Positions 55,701-61,700 of a DNA stretch of 64,000 nt are shown here, one piece after another. This DNA comes from Symsagittifera roscoffensis. Taxonomy: Eukaryota; Xenacoelomorpha; Acoela; Convolutidae. Positions within the stretch are counted from its first letter, which is position 1, and each line of letters begins with the position of its first letter. The position numbers and the translations under genes were made by a program. Where the stretch lies: assembly GCF_963678635.1 (NCBI RefSeq), contig NC_087068.1, positions 23,308,197 through 23,372,196 on the forward strand, read 5' to 3'. The notes beneath the pieces were generated by a model. It was not told where the DNA came from. It ran no database searches and was given only the letters and a program-made list of their open reading frames with translations.

Positions 55701-58700
55701 TTTGAAAAAACCTTGTTTATATTTTTTAAGACTATAGTCGGAACATTCTGTGCAACTTGCACAGAAACCGTCTCATTGTTATTTACCTAAATACACGAGA
55801 TGTTTTTTGCAGTTAGACTACTGGTTAAGTAGCACACGCTGTAGACCATATCTGAAGGAAATCCTCATGTCTCAGAAATTAGTTTTCGTATTTTTTACAG
55901 AAGTCACAGGATATTTTTTCGAGCTCTATTGAATAAACAGTGCTTCTTTATTTTTTATCAATTGCTTATGTGGGTTTTCTTAAGGATTTTTTTAAAATAT
56001 TTTTTACTGTGTTTTGTCAATTGGACGTTTGATTTATGTTTAAGCTCTTTCAAATCCATTTAGCAATGAAAGACAAATGGCATTCCCCAGTAGCGAATAT
56101 GGAAATGGCGTGTTAAGGGTTTGACTTAGTTTAGTTTCAGAAGTGAGTTTTAGTTCTAAGATTCTCTAATGGAATAAAAAAAAATACATATTGATCAAAT
56201 TTCTTAATTGTTTTTTATCGACTCTGTTTGTCTGCCAAAGTTAACCTCCATTGTTGAGTGATTTTTTCCCAAGCTGCATTTGAAAAACCCAAATGCGTGC
56301 ACCACTGCTCTCTTTTAAAGGCCTAATAAACGTCCACATAGTCAGACTTGTTTCTCGTCGGATTCGGATCCTTATTTTGAGGTGAGGTTTTACATGCATC
56401 TTCCATGGGCACTCCGTCGTGGTTATTGCCAGGGCAATTGACAGCCCTATTTGTCTAGAAGAGTCTGTAAGTTTGGTGTCGGCTTGTACTTTGCCAATTT
56501 AGTTGAAGTAGTTGATAGTTTTAATTGTCTTTTTCGTTCCGATCAGCGTGGAACAGAAAACTCAGCTTTTGAACAGCAAAAGATCAATCGTTTAGAAAAT
56601 AAATTTTGAGTTAAAAGTTTCCCAGCGAATGAAAAATAACCTTAAGATCCACTTTTCACAAATTGTGTTACTTTTATCAAAATGTCAGGTATAATATACA
56701 TTGTTTTTAAAATTCAAAGAGATTTAAGATCATTTTTTTTCTTAACTTCTATTCTTGATTGTTTTTCAAATAACAAGACGATATATTTTTTTCTATTTCC
56801 TTGCGTTCATTGACAGTTGTCTGTTGGTTATGTTAAGTTATGTTGGAAGTACTCGGCAGAGTTCAGTAGCGCTTTTGCAGCTCATTTTTCTTATTTATTT
56901 CAAGTTAGCAGATTCGCGAAAAGGCGATGTGAAAATTTTTAATTAGACTAAATTTAAAATGTACGTGAACACATAAATGGAGCTAAGATATTTGGCCTCC
57001 AACAAAATAATGGTCATAGCTATCTGAGTCCAGCAACTTCACCTCTTTCGTCCTCGCTAGCTCTTTATACTCCTCGACAGTCGTAATGAAGGGCTTGCCT
57101 CTAGTTTCGACTCCCACGAAGAAGACGCACGTACTCACGATCAAACCACATACAGCGAATATAAGATAAGGTACTGAGTTGTAGGGACCTAGTTTCAACT
57201 CGATAACGAATGGCGCTGCTATCGAAGCTACCCTGGCTGAGGCAGAGCAAAAAGTGAGCCCAGTACTTCGCAGAACAGTCGGTAGTTGTTCTGATTGATA
57301 TACGTAAAGCATGTCGAAACATCCAGCAGCAAGGAACTTGCCGATAACAGCAAACCCTATTTGAAGGTTACCGTCCAGCACCGGTTCTGTAAAAGGAAGA
57401 ATAGCACATGCTATTGAGCAGATAAATATAGATGTATAGAAGGTTCTTAGACGTCCAAATTTGTCCATCGCAATACAAATTCCCCAAGCCGGCACTTCAG
57501 TTAAACTCAGTAGAATATTATTGAGGAAGAAATCCCCGCCAATATTTTGAACGTCATAAGTCAATCCATAATACACTAAACTGCATGCGAACCATGAAAG
57601 AGCGCCAGTTATTGTCAGTCTAGCTGAAGGAATGGTTCTGAACAAATCGAATAGGTTCGGTTTGGACTCAGTTTGAGATCCGACAGATGAAGTGTTCACA
57701 ATCATTTCACGTGAATCGGTATCTGTATGGTCTCCGAGAAGCTCTGAAGAGTGCTTTAGACTGTCTGCAGCGTCTTCGATGTAAATCAGTGAAGGGTCTC
57801 TTCGATTTATTTGGGCAATTTTTTTCAAAGCAGCCTCGGCTTTTCGAAACTTTCGCTGAGAATGTAGCCATCTTGCACTTTCCGGCATGAAAAAGATGTG
57901 AAGTGCAATGTATAGGTAGCAAGGAACAGCCATAGCAAAAAATTGCCAGTGCCAGTTTTGCTGAAACAGGTATCCAAACAAAATGCAAGCGAGTTCGCCT
58001 ATGACAAAAATGACTTGATTTGTCATACCAATTTTGGACAGTCTTTTCTTATCGATTGACTCAGCTAGAATAATGTAGTCGATAGCGCCTGATAATCCAC
58101 AGAAACCATTGACAAAACGAAGAAAAAGGTAGAGATAAATGTTGTTTGTGAAAAAGATTCCTGAGGTACTGACTGCAAGTCCTATGAGCAGAACAGAAGC
58201 CACATTTCTGCGACCCAGTTTATCGCTAAGGGCGCCAGTGACAAAGCAACCGATGAAGTAGGCAATCCAGTAGATGGAGTTTGAAAAAGCAACTAGGAAT
58301 TTGTCGCTTCCACAAGCCAAATCAAAGTCAGAAACGATGGAATTAGGTTTCGATTTGTATACGTATTTGCTACAGTGATCGACACAAGTTTGGTCGAAAT
58401 CGGATCCGTTATTTTTGGAAGTCTCGAGGTATCTCTTTGTCGATAAGTTGGAATCGATGTCAATTTGGCTAATCTCTGAACTGTTTGAATTGTCAGCGCA
58501 GTAAAAATCGACTTCTCTTGTTGCGAAAACGGGAATGTAAGCTTGCCATCCGACGTATGACGTAATGTAGAAGTTAAGTAAGATAATGATCCACTGAGCT
58601 TTGCCAAAGTTTCCAGCCGCATCTAAGTTTGACTCAAAGTCTCCAGTGTTCATTGCTGCTATCTCTTTCTCGGTATTTTTTTTTGGCTTTCTAGGAGCAC

Positions 58701-61700
58701 AGTACTGAGAAATGTGGCTTGAAGTGTCCGAGAGCGATCGATGGTTTAGCTTGTATTTAAAAAAATAACAGCAAAAATGTCAACAACTATATTTTTCAAA
58801 CTGCTTGCAATGACTATTCGCGTGATAATTAAGAATTTTAAAACAACAGATTATAAGGGCAACAAAGTGCAGCGTTCCTATTTGGACTTAGAAATTTTCG
58901 AATTGTATTCTAACGATTACTGCTGTACATCACAGTTGTTCTGTTTCGTAGCATAACTAAGTAAAGCAAATTTGATTAAGTGAACGATGTCTGTTCAGCT
59001 GTGTACATTCATATCAGTAACTAATGGTTTTATGGTGTTTATTTAGTTTTAATTTGCGTTGTATTTTATTGAAGCTAAGCAAAAGAACGTCGAAGCTTAA
59101 AAGTAGACGTTCTTGAACACATTGAAAATGTTTGAAATTTGAATTTTTCAGGTGCCGCGGAAGCTGCTAAATGCATAAACCCACCCACTGGAGGACCCAT
59201 TGCCCCCTCACAATACATCCCAGCTCCTCCTCAACCCCCACCTCCACAGTCAGCACCCGCACCCCCGGCAGCACCCACACCCCCCAACAACATCCCGGTG
59301 CCTCCCCCTGCGCCGCCGCCGATGCCCGCAGATGACTCACCGGAATCAGATGCTCCCCAGGGATCGTTTGCAGCCATGTTGGCAGGAGTAAAACTGAAGA
59401 AAACGAACAAGGTATGTTGGAACCCTTCTTCGTGCTTAAGGGATATTTACCTAAATGCTCTATGTTCACATATTGCATACTCTCATCTTTATGACCTCAC
59501 CAGTATTTCTAAGGTAATCAACATTATAATTTTTTAAGTGTCAATAAACGTGGTGAAGACACTTTACAGATTGTGTTAAAAGTTGTTCGCGCGCAACTTT
59601 GATTTTTCGCGATTTGACTTTGATTTCTTTTTGAGTGCAATTTAAAATCATTTACTCAAAGAAATGCAAATTCCGCTCTCGAATAACAAAAGTTCAATTG
59701 GCGCGACAAATAATGTGAATGATTTTTAATTTCTACATAATATGGCTTTATGCTTTGCGATTTGTTACATGCAAAGTTAGTGTGGATGCCTTCATTTTAT
59801 TATGTTCCAAATTATTATTTGCAGAATTTTGTCTATTTTTGTTTGGTACCTTTTTGCTGAATCGCGTTGGCATTTATTAGCATATGTAGCTGCTTTATTC
59901 GTGACTAGTGTTTGTCAGTTGTTAAGCGTGCGTGGCTGAGTGGTTAGTGCGTGAGACTCAAAATCTCTTGATTGCAGTTGGTTGCAGATCGAATCCTAGA
60001 CCTAGGCGAATTTTTGCTAATTCGTGGCTTCTTTCAGTTTTTTCTTGTTGCATTTCTTAGAGCTGCTTTTTGTCGTGCACTCGCTAGTGTTTGCGAAGCG
60101 AAATTTTGCCTCAGTGTAAAAGACATGTGGAATTCAAGAGACCTGTAAGGTGATATATTGTTTTCTTTGAAAACAGACAGTTGAAAATGTTTGAAAAAAT
60201 GTCACACATCTTTTTGGGTAATTGGCTATATTCTGGGTAATTAGTCTACTTCCCAATTTTCGTTTCCATCGGAATCTGAAAATATGATTTTTAAACTTAA
60301 AATATTTAGTTTCTCCCATAATTGTTAAATATTTAGTTTCTCCCATAATTATTATGAGTATGTGTCAATGAACTAAGTAAAGACACCTATTCAGTTCCCG
60401 TTGCTTTTTCGTTTTTTTTTCAGAAAAAAATTTAAAAATTTGATCATTCTCAAACTAAATGTTTTGCCATTGTGCTTGTTTTTCAAGCTTGCGATTAGCA
60501 GGCGTTATCAATTCGGAATGTAGACTTTTTCGGGTTAACAACTAGCTTAACAAAGTCAGTTGAATCATTATGCAGCTGGCATGCTCAATTTCGTTTAAGT
60601 TCAAATTAAACATCTGAGCGGGTACAAGTTACTAAAGGGTAGTTTACGGGGGACCTGAAAATTTAAATATCTGAGCGGGTACAAGTTACTAAAGGGTAGT
60701 TTCCGGGGGACCTGAAAGTTTTTGGAAGTTTTTTTCTTCAAAATTATTTTTTTTCGGCTCAACTGGTGGCAGCTCAAAGATTGCCGGCCTTGTTTCCGCA
60801 TCGTAAGTTTTGTTCGGTTCTCCTAGAATTACTGTTTGGTTAAAACAGGTGTTTTGAAAGTGAATGGATTTGGTTTCTTTTAGTTTATCATTTTGAGACG
60901 CTTTGGCAAAATTCATCACTTTCTCATAAACCCTTTTGCCGATTTTTAAAAAAGAAATGTCTACAAAAAGATCGCCTTGTGTGTCTGCATGTTCTCCTCT
61001 GATCTCTTTTTGCTTTACCTCTTGTTTGCTTTAGCTTTCAAAAAAGTCGGCAGATTTTTGACCGATGTTTTTGATCTTTCTTTTTTCGTTTTTTTGAAAA
61101 AACTAACTTACCAAATCTGAGATTTTGGTTTCATTGAATAGAACGGATTTGAGAAGCTGCCCTTCATAAGCGGCTACGTCCACACTTCTTAACACCCGAA
61201 ATTACGGCCGTCGGAATAGCCATTTTTTGGTTTTTATTGAAATTTTTCAAAAACTAGCCTCGCAAACCTGAGGTTTTGGGTTCAATGGAGATAACAGGTT
61301 GTGGGAAGCTCCCCTGCTTTAGTGGCAAATCACATTTTTTTTTTTACAAAAAGTTATTGTCCTCGGAAAAGTTAACTTTTTGAAAATTCTTGACTTGTCT
61401 CGAGAACTTCCCTGCTAAGCGTGGGTTCTTGCGTTCAATCGAAATAACAGGTTCGTTGAATCTCTTCTGCATAAGAGGCTACGACCATTTTTTTAAATAA
61501 AAAGCTATGATTAAAGGAAATGTCAATTTTATGATTTGTTGACCGTTTTTTGGGCTTTTTTTCGATTACTATCCTACCAAATTTCATATCATAGGTTTAA
61601 TCGACAATATAGGTTGTTGGAAGCTTAGCTTTGTATTTTGCTACCCCCAGTTCCTTTTAGAAAAAAGTAGCGACCTTCAAGCAAGTGAAAGTTTTGAAAC

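Larger units (their letters stand above)
54220..56982 (+). other. Intronic stretch between transporter genes 3 and 4
   Basis: It contains a hairpin-family copy (54749-55785) interrupted by a hAT-type MITE (55021-55444), and degenerate dispersed repeats around 56560-56720. A TATAAATA at about 54369 reads on the plus strand. No gene is seen. Confidence 0.65.
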
